From the NCBI GenBank assembly GCA_001898225.1, contig MKTJ01000072.1, forward strand, positions 271,367 through 335,366: 64,000 bases of DNA. The letters run 5' to 3'. A model generated the notes under the pieces. It searched no databases, had not been told where the DNA came from, and saw only the letters and a list, made by a program, of their open reading frames with translations. The stretch's first letter is position 1. Every line of letters begins with the position of its first letter. Shown one piece after another: positions 44,882 to 53,662 of this stretch. A program made the translations under genes and the position numbers. Source of the DNA: Chloroflexi bacterium 54-19. GTDB taxonomy: Bacteria > Chloroflexota > Chloroflexia > Chloroheliales > Chloroheliaceae.

Positions 44882-45343
44882 ATGGTCCACAATGTTTGCG
44901 AGTTCAAAGTTGAGTTAGGCGACACCGATTCGGCGGGCCTGGTCTACTACCCTAATTATTTTCGCTGGTTTGACCGGGCGACCAGGGATTGCCTGCGCGT
45001 TACCGGGCTAACACCCAAGGAAATGCTGGAGAAATTTCATTTCGACCAGCCGGTCGTAAATTGCGGCTGTAATTTTTACGCCCCCCTCCGCTATGACGAT
45101 ACCGTGCATCTTGAAACCGAAATTACGGAGGTCCGCGAAAAAACTTTCCGGCTGGAACACAAAATTTACCGGGAAGCCGAACTGGTAGCCAGCGGCTACG
45201 AAATAAGGGCCTGGGTTGAAATTGACAACCCGTTAGATGAAGGCAAACTGAATTCAGTGGCTATACCGCGTTACTTTGCCGAGATTTTTAAAGAAGAAGG
45301 AGAACCGGAACCTTACGACGAGTTTGTAGAAGTTACAGATTAA
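44882..45343 (+). CDS. Hotdog-fold acyl-CoA thioesterase (4-hydroxybenzoyl-CoA/YbgC type)
   Basis: 153 aa hotdog protein. The signature ELGDTDSAGLVYYPNYFRWF contains the catalytic Asp region of YbgC-like thioesterases, and the later LETEITEVREKTFRLEHKIY strand pair is typical. GGGAGG precedes ATG 44882. It hydrolyses an acyl-CoA thioester; the acyl group is unknown. The secreted repeat protein follows after 16 bases, but I see no functional tie. Confidence 0.85.
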   Translation: MVHNVCEFKVELGDTDSAGLVYYPNYFRWFDRATRDCLRVTGLTPKEMLEKFHFDQPVVNCGCNFYAPLRYDDTVHLETEITEVREKTFRLEHKIYREAELVASGYEIRAWVEIDNPLDEGKLNSVAIPRYFAEIFKEEGEPEPYDEFVEVTD

Positions 45344-45359
45344 GGCCGGAGGTGAAGGT

Positions 45360-47171
45360 GTGCAACGTGTAAAATCACTTAATTTCCTGCTGGCAGGAAT
45401 CCTGGTCCTGGGGCTTATTTTGGCCGTTGAAGCGACGCAACCCAAAACCAGCCAGGCAGCCTCGTCCGGCCCGGCTACCGTCATAATGGTCCAGACTGAA
45501 CCGACAACTGCCAGCCTGTGGGCGGTCTGGTACGACCAGCCTGCCCTGGTTGGGGACCGGGCTTATCTCAGCCATTACGAGGGCGATGGTTATCCTTTGC
45601 AGGTCCTGGCCGTACCGCGCAGTAGCGCCCTCCTGCCCCAATCCGGCTTTGCCTTTTTGTCAGGGTCCGATTCTCGCTATTACTACGCCACCTATCTTTC
45701 GCTGGATAACTCCCACAGTTCTCTGGTAAGCGTGGCCTATCAAAACCTCTTAACAGGCCAGACTACCCGGCTGGCGACTAACCTCGATTTATCAATTTGC
45801 CGCCAGGACTCATGGCCTTTAACCCGTTATCTACAGCATACCGTGGTTTATAATCCCGACCTCAACCGGATATATATGCCATGCTATGCCAATACCACCA
45901 CCAAACAGGCCGCCCTGGTTATTGACCCGGTCAGCGATAAAATTGTGGGCAGTTTGCCCTACGTACCCCTGGCCTATAACCCGGTCAACCATCGCCTATA
46001 TTCTATAAAAAATTATCCCGACCCATCGAATATATTTTATGGCGAGGATTTTGACCTGGTAGCCCTCGATTCGCGCACTGAACAGCCCAGTAACGACCCG
46101 CCTCTGATTGCCAACCATAACGGTGGGGCCGGGTTAACCTCGCTATTGGTAAACAGCCGGACGGGTGAGGTTTACCTGACCAGGTACGCCCTCTATACCA
46201 AGAGCAACGGGGTATTCCAGGCCGCCTTTGACAAGAACGGCCAGCAGACCCAGGCCTGGAGCGAAACGCCCGTGGCCGGGTTCCTGAGCCTCAATGAAGC
46301 CACCAATCAACTTTACGGCAGGCACTATAACGGCACCTATATCGCGGTGGATGCCGCAAATTTAACAGATGGACAATTAGCCTCGTTTAGCTGGACCCCG
46401 CTGGCTGCCAACTACCAGTATAACCAGGTTTACTCGTTTGATAATCACGACGCCAACAGCCCCTTCTTTTACAGCCGGGGTATGGGAATAGTGATTATGG
46501 ACGGCAAGAATTACGATATAACCAATTTCTTCCCGGTCCGCCCGCCGGACGGTTTTTTCAGCCAGTATGGCATGCACTTTCCCGAACCACCCCGCAATTT
46601 GCAGGGTCTATTCTTCCCGGAAACCGGCCACTCTCTGAGCGGTAAGTTTCTGGATTACTGGCAAAGTCACGGTGGCCTGGCCCTCTTTGGTTATCCTCTA
46701 ACCGAGCCATTTTTAGACTATAACCCCGACGATGGCAAGATTTACCAGGTGCAATATTTTGAACGGAACCGTTTCGAACTACACCCCGAAAATGCCGGAA
46801 CTCCTTATGAGGTAGAATTAGGTTTGCTCGGCAAATCCTTCTCGGCCATTCCTGGGCCGGAAATAACCGCCCACTATGGCACCGGCGAAACGGCCCCTGT
46901 TCCCGGTGGCGTTGTATTCAAGGAGACCGGCCATACCCTGACCGGCAAATTCCTCCAATACTGGCAGAATAATGGCGGCCTGGCTATGTTTGGCTTACCT
47001 CTGACCGAGCCTTTCCCCGAATACAACCTGGCGGACGGGCAAATTTACCAGGTGCAGTATTTCGAACGAAACCGTTTCGAGTATCACCCGGCCAATGCCG
47101 GGACCCCTTACGAGGTCGAATTGGGCCTGCTGGGCAGCCAGTATTTAAGAGCGCGAGGCTGGTTCAGGTGA
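45360..47171 (+). CDS. Exported protein with two C-terminal LGFP-like repeats
   Basis: Starts at GTG 45360 after GGAGG. An N-terminal signal (NFLLAGILVLGLILAVEATQ) indicates export. The middle 370 residues look like a beta-propeller built of strands such as AALVIDPVSDKIVGSLPYVP, without a recognised catalytic motif. The C-terminus has two copies of an 80-residue unit: FPETGHSLSGKFLDYW...FGYPLTEPF...VQYFERNRFE and FKETGHTLTGKFLQYW...FGLPLTEPF...VQYFERNRFE. Similar units are common in secreted Chloroflexota proteins and may bind the cell envelope. Function is unknown. Confidence 0.75.
   Translation: MQRVKSLNFLLAGILVLGLILAVEATQPKTSQAASSGPATVIMVQTEPTTASLWAVWYDQPALVGDRAYLSHYEGDGYPLQVLAVPRSSALLPQSGFAFLSGSDSRYYYATYLSLDNSHSSLVSVAYQNLLTGQTTRLATNLDLSICRQDSWPLTRYLQHTVVYNPDLNRIYMPCYANTTTKQAALVIDPVSDKIVGSLPYVPLAYNPVNHRLYSIKNYPDPSNIFYGEDFDLVALDSRTEQPSNDPPLIANHNGGAGLTSLLVNSRTGEVYLTRYALYTKSNGVFQAAFDKNGQQTQAWSETPVAGFLSLNEATNQLYGRHYNGTYIAVDAANLTDGQLASFSWTPLAANYQYNQVYSFDNHDANSPFFYSRGMGIVIMDGKNYDITNFFPVRPPDGFFSQYGMHFPEPPRNLQGLFFPETGHSLSGKFLDYWQSHGGLALFGYPLTEPFLDYNPDDGKIYQVQYFERNRFELHPENAGTPYEVELGLLGKSFSAIPGPEITAHYGTGETAPVPGGVVFKETGHTLTGKFLQYWQNNGGLAMFGLPLTEPFPEYNLADGQIYQVQYFERNRFEYHPANAGTPYEVELGLLGSQYLRARGWFR
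46612..47148 (+). repeat. Two tandem repeats, about 80 residues each, encoded in the exported protein
   Basis: The first unit begins at FPETGHSL near 46612 and the second at FKETGHTL near 46918. They share GKF..YW, the PLTEPF turn, the YQVQYFERNRFE strand and NAGTPYEVELGLLG. Confidence 0.85.
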
Positions 47172-47208
47172 GTAAATAAATAGCACTCTATTCAAGGAGA
47201 AAGACTAA

Positions 47209-47502
47209 ATGGCCTGTTTGTTCGCCCTGATAGCTTTAATTTCACCTCGCCTGGCCCTTTTTCTGGTCTGGCTGCTAACTCCCCTGGTGAATCGAGCTTT
47301 TGACGGCTTTCTAATCCCATTTTTGGGTTTTCTTTTTCTGCCAATGACTACCTTGCTATATGTCCTGGTCTATAGCCCGGATTACGGGGTAAGTGGTTTT
47401 GGTTACCTGTTGGTGCTGGTAGGCTTTCTAATTGACCTGGGCTCCTACGGTGGCAGTGGCTACCGCAACCGCGACCGTTTCCGGCGCAGGGACTATTATT
47501 GA
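47209..47502 (+). CDS. Small membrane protein, unknown
   Basis: 97 aa, very hydrophobic, with about three membrane segments (LFALIALISPRLALFLVWLL, FLIPFLGFLFLPMTTLLYVL, FGYLLVLVGFLIDLG) and a basic tail RNRDRFRRRDYY. AAGGAG precedes ATG 47209. The composition resembles small membrane proteins annotated only as hypothetical in Chloroflexota. It lies between the repeat protein and the universal stress protein gene. Confidence 0.7.
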   Translation: MACLFALIALISPRLALFLVWLLTPLVNRAFDGFLIPFLGFLFLPMTTLLYVLVYSPDYGVSGFGYLLVLVGFLIDLGSYGGSGYRNRDRFRRRDYY

Positions 47503-47655
47503 GTTTACCCGTCAGGTAAAGACAATAAAGTGAACTATTTCCAGGGAGGCATAATTTTCTTTTTTGTAAGTTAATTACACCCTCTTATTTACCAGACCGA
47601 CCCATAATGGTAGGGAAACAATGAAGTTGTCCCTACCAAAAATGGAGGTAACGGT

Positions 47656-48678
47656 ATGGGAAAGTATTTACGTCTTGCTGTAGCCCTGGATGGTTCCCCT
47701 CACGCTGAAAGGATTTTGCCGATAGCAGTTAAACTGGCAAAACTCCTGCCCGCCGAGATTTTATTGTTACACGTTTGTATGGAGCCCTCCTCCGCAGAAG
47801 AAACTGATTCCGCCTCGCCAGAAGAAGCTGAACAAAATTTCAAACCGCTGGTCTATCTTGCTCAACTGAAACAAAGATTGACCGGCACCCCTAAGGGGAG
47901 TTTTCTACCACCCCACCAGGTCCTGACCAAAGTTATATATGGCAAATTTGCCTATGAATTAGGCGAGGTGGCCGCCGAGGAAGGGGCGGACCTGTTGCTT
48001 ATGACTACGCATGGGCGCAGCGGCCTGTCTCTCCTGACCATGGGTAGCATTGCGACCGGGGTGTTAAAACACGGCCACCACCCTTTGCTTTTATTTCGCC
48101 CCGAAGAAACAGAAATCTCTCTAGAAGAAGCCCTGAAAGAGGTTGACAACCGGCCACCGAATCAAATTTTGTTAGCCCTGGATGGTACGCCGAAGGCAGA
48201 AGCCGCCCTCGAGCCGGCTTTGAAAATGGCAAAGGATTTAAAAATTCCGCTCCATTTGGTCGAGGTCATCTACCCGGTGACGCCTATTATTATGTCGGAG
48301 CCTGGCCTGGACTACCAGATGCTGGTTGAAATTGAGAAGTATGAAGAGGAAGCGCTGGCCCGGATAGCCGCCCAGTATTTAATAAAGGTGGTGAAATGGC
48401 TCAAGGAGCAGGCGCCATCGGTAACGGTGGAAACAACTGTTTTGAAGGGTATGCCGGAAGCCCAGTTAGCCATTTTCATCCATGCCGTTAAACCGTTTAT
48501 GGTGGTTATGGCTACCCATGCCCGCAATGAATTAGGCCAGCTTTTCTTAGGCAGCGTAGCGGAAGAAGTTCTCAGGAAAAGTCATTCTCCGGTGTTAATG
48601 GTCCCCATTCCAAAGGGTTTTAAGGGCTATGGGTTACAGGTTGAAGAAAATAAAAAGCCTCTAACCCTGGGCAGTTAA
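47656..48678 (+). CDS. Tandem universal stress protein (two UspA domains)
   Basis: Two UspA domains in one chain, residues about 5-150 and 170-320. Each begins with a strand and DGSPHAERIL or DGTPKAEAAL, and ends with a nucleotide-binding loop: TTHGRSGLSLLTMGSIATG in the first and ATHARNELGQLFLGSVAEE in the second, matching the G-2x-G-9x-G(S/T) ATP-binding pattern. GGAGG is well spaced from ATG 47656. Such proteins support survival under energy or oxygen limitation. FtsH follows 63 bases downstream. A related tandem protein is encoded at 53.7 kb. Confidence 0.92.
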   Translation: MGKYLRLAVALDGSPHAERILPIAVKLAKLLPAEILLLHVCMEPSSAEETDSASPEEAEQNFKPLVYLAQLKQRLTGTPKGSFLPPHQVLTKVIYGKFAYELGEVAAEEGADLLLMTTHGRSGLSLLTMGSIATGVLKHGHHPLLLFRPEETEISLEEALKEVDNRPPNQILLALDGTPKAEAALEPALKMAKDLKIPLHLVEVIYPVTPIIMSEPGLDYQMLVEIEKYEEEALARIAAQYLIKVVKWLKEQAPSVTVETTVLKGMPEAQLAIFIHAVKPFMVVMATHARNELGQLFLGSVAEEVLRKSHSPVLMVPIPKGFKGYGLQVEENKKPLTLGS

Positions 48679-48741
48679 ACCAGGAAGTTACCAGAATTAA
48701 GGCTAATAACTCCAACCCGGCAAATAAAAACGGTTAAGATT

Positions 48742-50799
48742 ATGCTAGATAATTCAAAAAAGACTGAAAAAGAAAAACCGGAAAATAAGCCAGGCGAAAA
48801 GCCGGTTTCACCTATTCCATCCCCAAAAGGTTCTGGCTGTCTCTGGTGGTTTCTTTTACTGGGTTTGTTGATGGCCTTAAATATCCTGGCATACTGGCCG
48901 ACCAGGCAGGGCCAGACAAACGTGACGCTACCTTATTCTGCCTTTCTGGACCAGGTGAAAGCAAGTAATGTAACTACAGTCACTATCAATGGCGACCAGA
49001 TTAACGGTCAATTCAAACAGACAATTAACTGGCCTCCGCCTGGTGTTACGCCAACTCCCGTCACCGCCACGGCCTCAGGCACCCCTGCTGCAACAGTTAC
49101 CGCTACTCCTGCCGTGAGTACCGCCGCCTATTCGTCATTTCAAACCTATTTTCCGGTGACCGTGGGAGACCCGAATTTGTTGCCTTTACTCGAACAATAC
49201 AGGGTCGAGGTAACCGCGCAAACCCAGAGCACTCCCTGGTACACCATATTACTTTCAAACTTAATCTATCTTTTACCGTCTTTGCTGCTGCTGGGGCTCC
49301 TGGTATATATGGGCCGGCGCGCTTTCCAGGGACAGTCGGGCATGCTCGACTTCGCCCGGACCAAAGCCCGGCGTTATAGCAATGAAAAAGGAGAGCGTTC
49401 AAGTGTAACATTTGGGGATGTAGCCGGGGCCGAAGAAGCCAAAAACGATTTGCAAGAAATAGTCGATTTTCTAAAGAACCCTGATAAATACCGCAACCTG
49501 GGCGCGCGTATGCCTCACGGTGTTCTCCTGGTAGGGCCGCCCGGTACCGGCAAGACCCTGCTCGCCAAGGCAGTAGCCGGCGAGGCAGGAGTCCCCTTCT
49601 TTAGCATAAGTGCCTCGGAATTTGTTGAAATGTTTGTCGGCGTGGGGGCCAGCCGGGTGCGTGACCTTTTCGAGCAAGCTCGTAAAGCTGCGCCTTCTAT
49701 CATTTTTATTGATGAGTTGGATGCGGTGGGCCGCCGGCGCGGGGCAGGTGTGGGAAATGTTAATGACGAGCGCGAACAAACCCTTAACCAGCTACTGGTA
49801 GCAATTGATGGCTTTGAAGAAAACCAGGCTGTGGTAGTCCTGGCCGCCACCAACCGGCCCGATGTGCTCGACCCGGCTCTTTTAAGGCCGGGCCGGTTTG
49901 ACCGGCAGGTAGTTATCGAATTACCGGACCGGGCAGGACGCGAGGCTATTTTAAGGATTCATACCAGGAAATTACCGCTCTCTCCGCAGATTGATTTAGC
50001 CGGGCTGGCGGCTTCTACTACCGGTCTCAGCGGCGCAGACCTGGCTAATCTTTGCAACGAAGCCGCGCTTCAGGCCGCGCAACACAACCATAAAATCGTT
50101 TTGGCCGGGGATTTCCAGGAGAGCTTTGATAAAGTGGTGCTGGGGCAAAAACGCCAGCTTTTGCTAACGGCTTCCGACCGGGAGGTTATTGCTTATCACG
50201 AAGGCGGGCACGCCCTGGTCGGCTGGTTTACCCCTTTGGCCGACCAGGTCCGCCGGGTAACAGTAATCCCTCATGGGCGGGCGCTGGGTGTTACCGAACA
50301 GCGCCCGGAGGAAGACCGCTACAACTATAGCCAGAGCTATCTTAAAGCTCGTTTAACTGTAATGCTGGCGGGGCGAGCTTCCGAAGATCTGGTTTTTGGC
50401 GAGGCTACTACCGGCGCGGAAAGCGACCTGGTGGAGGCCACGAAATTGGCCCGGCAGATGGTCACTGAATGGGGTATGAGTGAAGTAGGGCTGACCGTCC
50501 TCCAAACCGATGGCGAAAAACCTTTCCTGGGATACGAGCTTGCCCAGGGTCGCCACTACAGCGAGAGCATGGCAGCGAAGGTGGATAACGAAGTTAACAG
50601 GTTGTTGACCGAGGGTTTCAACCGGGCCAGGCAACTGCTTCTGGACCACCGGGAGAACCTTGATAACCTGGTAACAACCCTTTTAAGGGAAGATACGGTA
50701 TACCAACCGGGACTCGCCCAGTTATTCGGTCCCAGGCCAACCCCTGGCGGTGCGGAAAAGACTCCCGCAGAACCGGTAGGAAGTTTTAAGAATAGCTAA
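48742..50799 (+). CDS. ftsH: ATP-dependent zinc metalloprotease FtsH
   Basis: Membrane-bound AAA+ protease. Layout: cytoplasmic tail rich in Lys/Pro, helix one (CLWWFLLLGLLMALNILAYW), an extracytoplasmic domain with a Thr/Pro/Ala-rich insert near residues 94-125, helix two (LIYLLPSLLLLGLLVYMG), AAA domain with GPPGTGKT and IIFIDELDAVGRRRG, second region of homology STTGLSGADLANLCNEAA, and the protease zinc site HEGGH (His486, Glu487, His490). The pore motif EMFVGVGASRVRDLF is intact. It lies behind a universal stress protein gene, fitting membrane quality control under stress. Ribosome site is weak. Confidence 0.95.
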   Translation: MLDNSKKTEKEKPENKPGEKPVSPIPSPKGSGCLWWFLLLGLLMALNILAYWPTRQGQTNVTLPYSAFLDQVKASNVTTVTINGDQINGQFKQTINWPPPGVTPTPVTATASGTPAATVTATPAVSTAAYSSFQTYFPVTVGDPNLLPLLEQYRVEVTAQTQSTPWYTILLSNLIYLLPSLLLLGLLVYMGRRAFQGQSGMLDFARTKARRYSNEKGERSSVTFGDVAGAEEAKNDLQEIVDFLKNPDKYRNLGARMPHGVLLVGPPGTGKTLLAKAVAGEAGVPFFSISASEFVEMFVGVGASRVRDLFEQARKAAPSIIFIDELDAVGRRRGAGVGNVNDEREQTLNQLLVAIDGFEENQAVVVLAATNRPDVLDPALLRPGRFDRQVVIELPDRAGREAILRIHTRKLPLSPQIDLAGLAASTTGLSGADLANLCNEAALQAAQHNHKIVLAGDFQESFDKVVLGQKRQLLLTASDREVIAYHEGGHALVGWFTPLADQVRRVTVIPHGRALGVTEQRPEEDRYNYSQSYLKARLTVMLAGRASEDLVFGEATTGAESDLVEATKLARQMVTEWGMSEVGLTVLQTDGEKPFLGYELAQGRHYSESMAAKVDNEVNRLLTEGFNRARQLLLDHRENLDNLVTTLLREDTVYQPGLAQLFGPRPTPGGAEKTPAEPVGSFKNS

Positions 50800-50917
50800 G
50801 CCAAATTTTTATCGGGCTTCTACCGGGTAACGCCCTGATTTAAACCTTTCCTGGTTACCATAAAAATGGTTATGACTATTTTAGTTTCAAATAAAAAGGA
50901 GGGTAAAAGTAATCGGG

Positions 50918-51376
50918 ATGAAGACCTTGGTCCTTTACGAGTCTAAATTTGGCAATACCGAAAAAATTGCCCAATCTATCAACCAGGCAATCGGCGGCGA
51001 AATTTATAACGTGGCTGAATTCAGACCGGAAATGTTAGATGATGTAGATTTATTAATTGTCGGCAGCCCGATTCACGGCTGGCAACCATCTTCGGAAACG
51101 GTCCAATTTCTAAACCATCTTGAAACGGGTAGCCTGAAAGGAAAGTATGTCGCGGCTTTCGATACCGGTTTCAAAAATATATTTTCGGGAAACGCGGCTT
51201 CCAGGATAATCAGAAAGCTCGAAAGGGCAGGCGGGAAACAGCTTGTACCGACCCAGAAATTCGTCGTAGTCCAGTCGGAAGGGCCGTTGGCGTCGGGTGA
51301 AGTAGACCGCGCGGGGAGCTGGGCGCTTGGTCTCAGGGTTGAGCTGGAAGAAGTCACCCATACAATGAGTCATTGA
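50918..51376 (+). CDS. Flavodoxin-domain protein
   Basis: 152 aa flavodoxin fold. The phosphate-binding loop is ESKFGNTEKIAQ at residues 8-19, and the flavin-contact segment IVGSPIHGWQPSSETVQFL is typical of flavodoxins and protoporphyrinogen-oxidase-like HemG proteins. It would bind FMN and carry electrons, or act as a small oxidoreductase. GGAGGG lies about 15 bases before ATG 50918, longer than usual, and no nearer start is visible. A terminator lies about 170 bases downstream. Confidence 0.88.
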   Translation: MKTLVLYESKFGNTEKIAQSINQAIGGEIYNVAEFRPEMLDDVDLLIVGSPIHGWQPSSETVQFLNHLETGSLKGKYVAAFDTGFKNIFSGNAASRIIRKLERAGGKQLVPTQKFVVVQSEGPLASGEVDRAGSWALGLRVELEEVTHTMSH

Positions 51377-51727
51377 GGTGGCTAAAAGGTAAATCTTAAA
51401 ACACTCCTGCATTGCACCGGGATAGCGACCTAGCCGCCCCGGACGGTTATCAAAGAAGTAAGTTGTTACGAGGCCGCCCGGTCCTTAAGGTTGGCGCCCT
51501 GTTCGGGTTCCGGTTAACCAGGTGGCTCAATTAGTAATTTCTGACAAAACATCACTCTTTCAGGGTGGTGTTTTGTTTATTAAAATTATAGTTCACGAAA
51601 ACGCCGGTTAAATAATCGTTTAGGCGGCAGAAGGTAATCAGGGCTAATTTGATAGTTAATATATAAGATATACCTTTTTTCAACCGCTTTTATCTCTAAA
51701 ATTCACCCCTAAAGGTTAAATTTAGAT
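51377..51727. other. Intergenic region before the decayed ABC locus
   Basis: About 350 bases with one clear terminator (51544-51578) and otherwise AT-rich sequence. No intact gene seen. Confidence 0.5.
51544..51578 (+). terminator. Rho-independent terminator
   Basis: ACAAAACATCAC at 51544-51555 pairs with GTGGTGTTTTGT at 51565-51576 with one wobble; the T-rich right arm continues into TTAT. It is placed to stop transcription from the flavodoxin gene. Confidence 0.7.
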
Positions 51728-51874
51728 TGTCAACCGGACAGCCCAGGACTTTCAAAGTGGTCCTGGTGGGCTTTCATCCCGCCGACCCTTTTCCTGACGC
51801 TGATTGCATTCTCGCTCTTGCTCTTGCAAGCCAGCATTGACGAAATATTCAACCCGCGCCTGCGCCGGGCTTGA
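51728..51874 (+). pseudogene. C-terminal fragment of a dipeptide/oligopeptide ABC permease (DppC-like)
   Basis: One frame ending at the TGA at 51872 translates as KWSWWAFIPPTLFLTLIAFS followed by LLLLQASIDEIFNPRLRRA. This is the typical C-terminus of DppC/OppC permeases (aromatic-Pro-Pro, a membrane helix, then D-E-x-x-NPRLR). Only about 45 residues survive, and no start or upstream permease sequence remains. The intact dipeptide-type ATPase gene starts 24 bases later, so this is the remnant of the upstream gene of the same operon. Confidence 0.7.
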
Positions 51875-51898
51875 GATACGCAGCCTGGGAGGAGAATT

Positions 51899-52912
51899 AT
51901 GAAGATTACACATGTCCGGGCTTATTACAAGGCGGCGCCTGACCCCGACGTAAAAGCGGTTGATGATGTTTCTTTGACGATTGAGGAAGGCGAGGTGGTT
52001 GGTATCGCGGGCGAATCCGGTTGCGGTAAGTCCACCCTGGCCTCGGTTATATCGCTAACAACCAAGCCGCCCCTCTACCTGAAGGGCGGTACGTTGGAAC
52101 TGGATGGTGAAGTAATACAACTTACCCGCGAGTTAAAAGCCCCGGATGGTTGGAACGGGCTCAAGGTGGCTTTGCTTCCCCAACGGGCCTTGAACTCGTT
52201 GAACCCGACCGCCAGGATTGCCAAATTCGTGGTTGACGTGGTCCGGGCCCACGACCGCAGCATCAAACCGGAACAGGCGATTAAAATGGCCCAGGAACGC
52301 CTGGAATTTCTCCAGTTGCCTCCCCGTGTGCTGGATAGCTACCCGCACCAGTTAAGCGGCGGGATGCGCCAGCGGGTCGTGGCGGTTATCTCGACCCTGC
52401 TCAATCCGAATTTACTTATCGCGGACGAACCGACTTCGGCCCTGGACGTTTCATCCCAGAAGCAGCTCATGTTGCTGCTACGCCAGTTGCTTGCGAACGG
52501 TTTTATCAAGCGAATTGCCTTTATAACCCATGACCTGCCCCTGCTGAGCAATATTGCCGACCGGATTGCGGTCATGTACGCGGGTAAATTTATCGAGGTC
52601 GGCGTTACCTCGCAGATTGTTGAACACCCCCGCCATCCTTATACCCACGCCCTGATCAGTTCGACGCTTGACCCGTCCCCGGAAGTGCGGCATCACCGGT
52701 TGGAAGGCATCAAAGGCACCCCGCCTGACTTGCGCTGGCCCCCTGCCGGCTGCCGTTTTAATCCGCGTTGCCCCCTGGTCATGGATATATGTGCGCGTGA
52801 AGAACCTCCTGTTATAGGTGATGAAAACGACTTCGCGCTCTGCTGGTGGTTCCAGCAACAAAAAGAGAAGCGCGCCGCCGCCGGACAACTGAAGGAGGCA
52901 GAGGCAAAATGA
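51899..52912 (+). CDS. Dipeptide/oligopeptide ABC transporter ATPase (DppD-like)
   Basis: Full-length ATPase, 337 aa: Walker A GESGCGKSTL, Q-loop LLPQRALNSLNP, signature QLSGGMRQRVV, Walker B LLIADEPTSALD, H-loop ITHDLP and the C-terminal oligopeptide-family extension with RFNPRCPLVMDIC, whose cysteines belong to the family's usual C-terminal motif. GGAGG precedes ATG 51899. Its partners are gone: the upstream permease is a fragment and the downstream ATPase is broken, so the protein is probably non-functional as a transporter component unless it works with another system. Confidence 0.9.
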   Translation: MKITHVRAYYKAAPDPDVKAVDDVSLTIEEGEVVGIAGESGCGKSTLASVISLTTKPPLYLKGGTLELDGEVIQLTRELKAPDGWNGLKVALLPQRALNSLNPTARIAKFVVDVVRAHDRSIKPEQAIKMAQERLEFLQLPPRVLDSYPHQLSGGMRQRVVAVISTLLNPNLLIADEPTSALDVSSQKQLMLLLRQLLANGFIKRIAFITHDLPLLSNIADRIAVMYAGKFIEVGVTSQIVEHPRHPYTHALISSTLDPSPEVRHHRLEGIKGTPPDLRWPPAGCRFNPRCPLVMDICAREEPPVIGDENDFALCWWFQQQKEKRAAAGQLKEAEAK

Positions 52913-53558
52913 GTTTAACACAGGATATACTGGCAAACCCACCGCAAAATATCACGCCGCTCTTTTTAGGTTCACAACTTCGACCACACCTTCGGCCAGG
53001 GTTCTACCGCTATTCACGCCGTGGACAATGTATCATTTGACTTTCAGCCAGGTGAAATCGTGGCTTTCGTAGGGGAAAGTAGTAGCGGCAAAACTACTCT
53101 TGGCCGTTTGCTTTTACGTCTGCTCAATCCAACCGGCGGCCAGATCCGTTTCCAGGGTAAAATGTAACGACCCTGCGGCGAAATGGTGAATTAAGGCGTT
53201 ATTGGACAGGTGGGCAAATCCAACGGGTCATGATTGCCAGGGCCCTGGTAGTCAACCGCAACTGCTTATCGCCGACGAGCCGGCCAGTATGGTGGATGCT
53301 TCGCTCCGGGTTACGGTACTCAACGAGATGATGGATTTGCGCAAGCAGCACAAAATGAGTATTGTCTTTATCACCCACGACCTGGGCCAGGCTTACTATA
53401 TGAGCGACCGCGTCCTGGTAATGTACCACGGCCAGATTGTCGAGCAGGTGCCGGTAGAGGAAGTCCTTTTGCAACTGCAGCACGACTATACCAAACGCAC
53501 GATGTCCGATGTACCGTTGTTACATGGGCGGCAAAGTATGTTGCAAAAAGCGGATTGA
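52909..53558 (+). pseudogene. Broken second dipeptide ABC transporter ATPase (DppF-like)
   Basis: It starts at an ATG overlapping the previous gene, then changes frame. In one frame a Walker A region reads VAFVGESSSGKTTLGRLL and ends at the TAA at 53165; the segment between it and the signature region is missing; QRVMIARALVV appears in a second frame; and LLIADEPASMVD through VFITHDLGQAYYM to the C-terminus appears in a third. At least two frameshifts and an internal deletion are needed to explain this. The longest intact piece is 118 residues. It cannot make a working ATPase. Confidence 0.85.
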
Positions 53559-53568
53559 AGGCAGGTAT

Positions 53569-53615
53569 AAAACAAAGGGCCGTAGCCGGAAAATCCGGCT
53601 ACGGCCCTTTGTTTT
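53569..53615. terminator. Bidirectional terminator
   Basis: AAAACAAAGGGCCG at 53569-53582 continues through TAGCCGGA, and the whole pairs exactly with TCCGGCTA and CGGCCCTTTGTTTT ending at 53615. The stem is 22 bp with a 3-base loop, between converging transcripts. Confidence 0.9.
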
Positions 53616-53662
53616 GTTCTTACTAACCTACCGAAGAATGCTTTTACCCTTTCAAACCCGGC

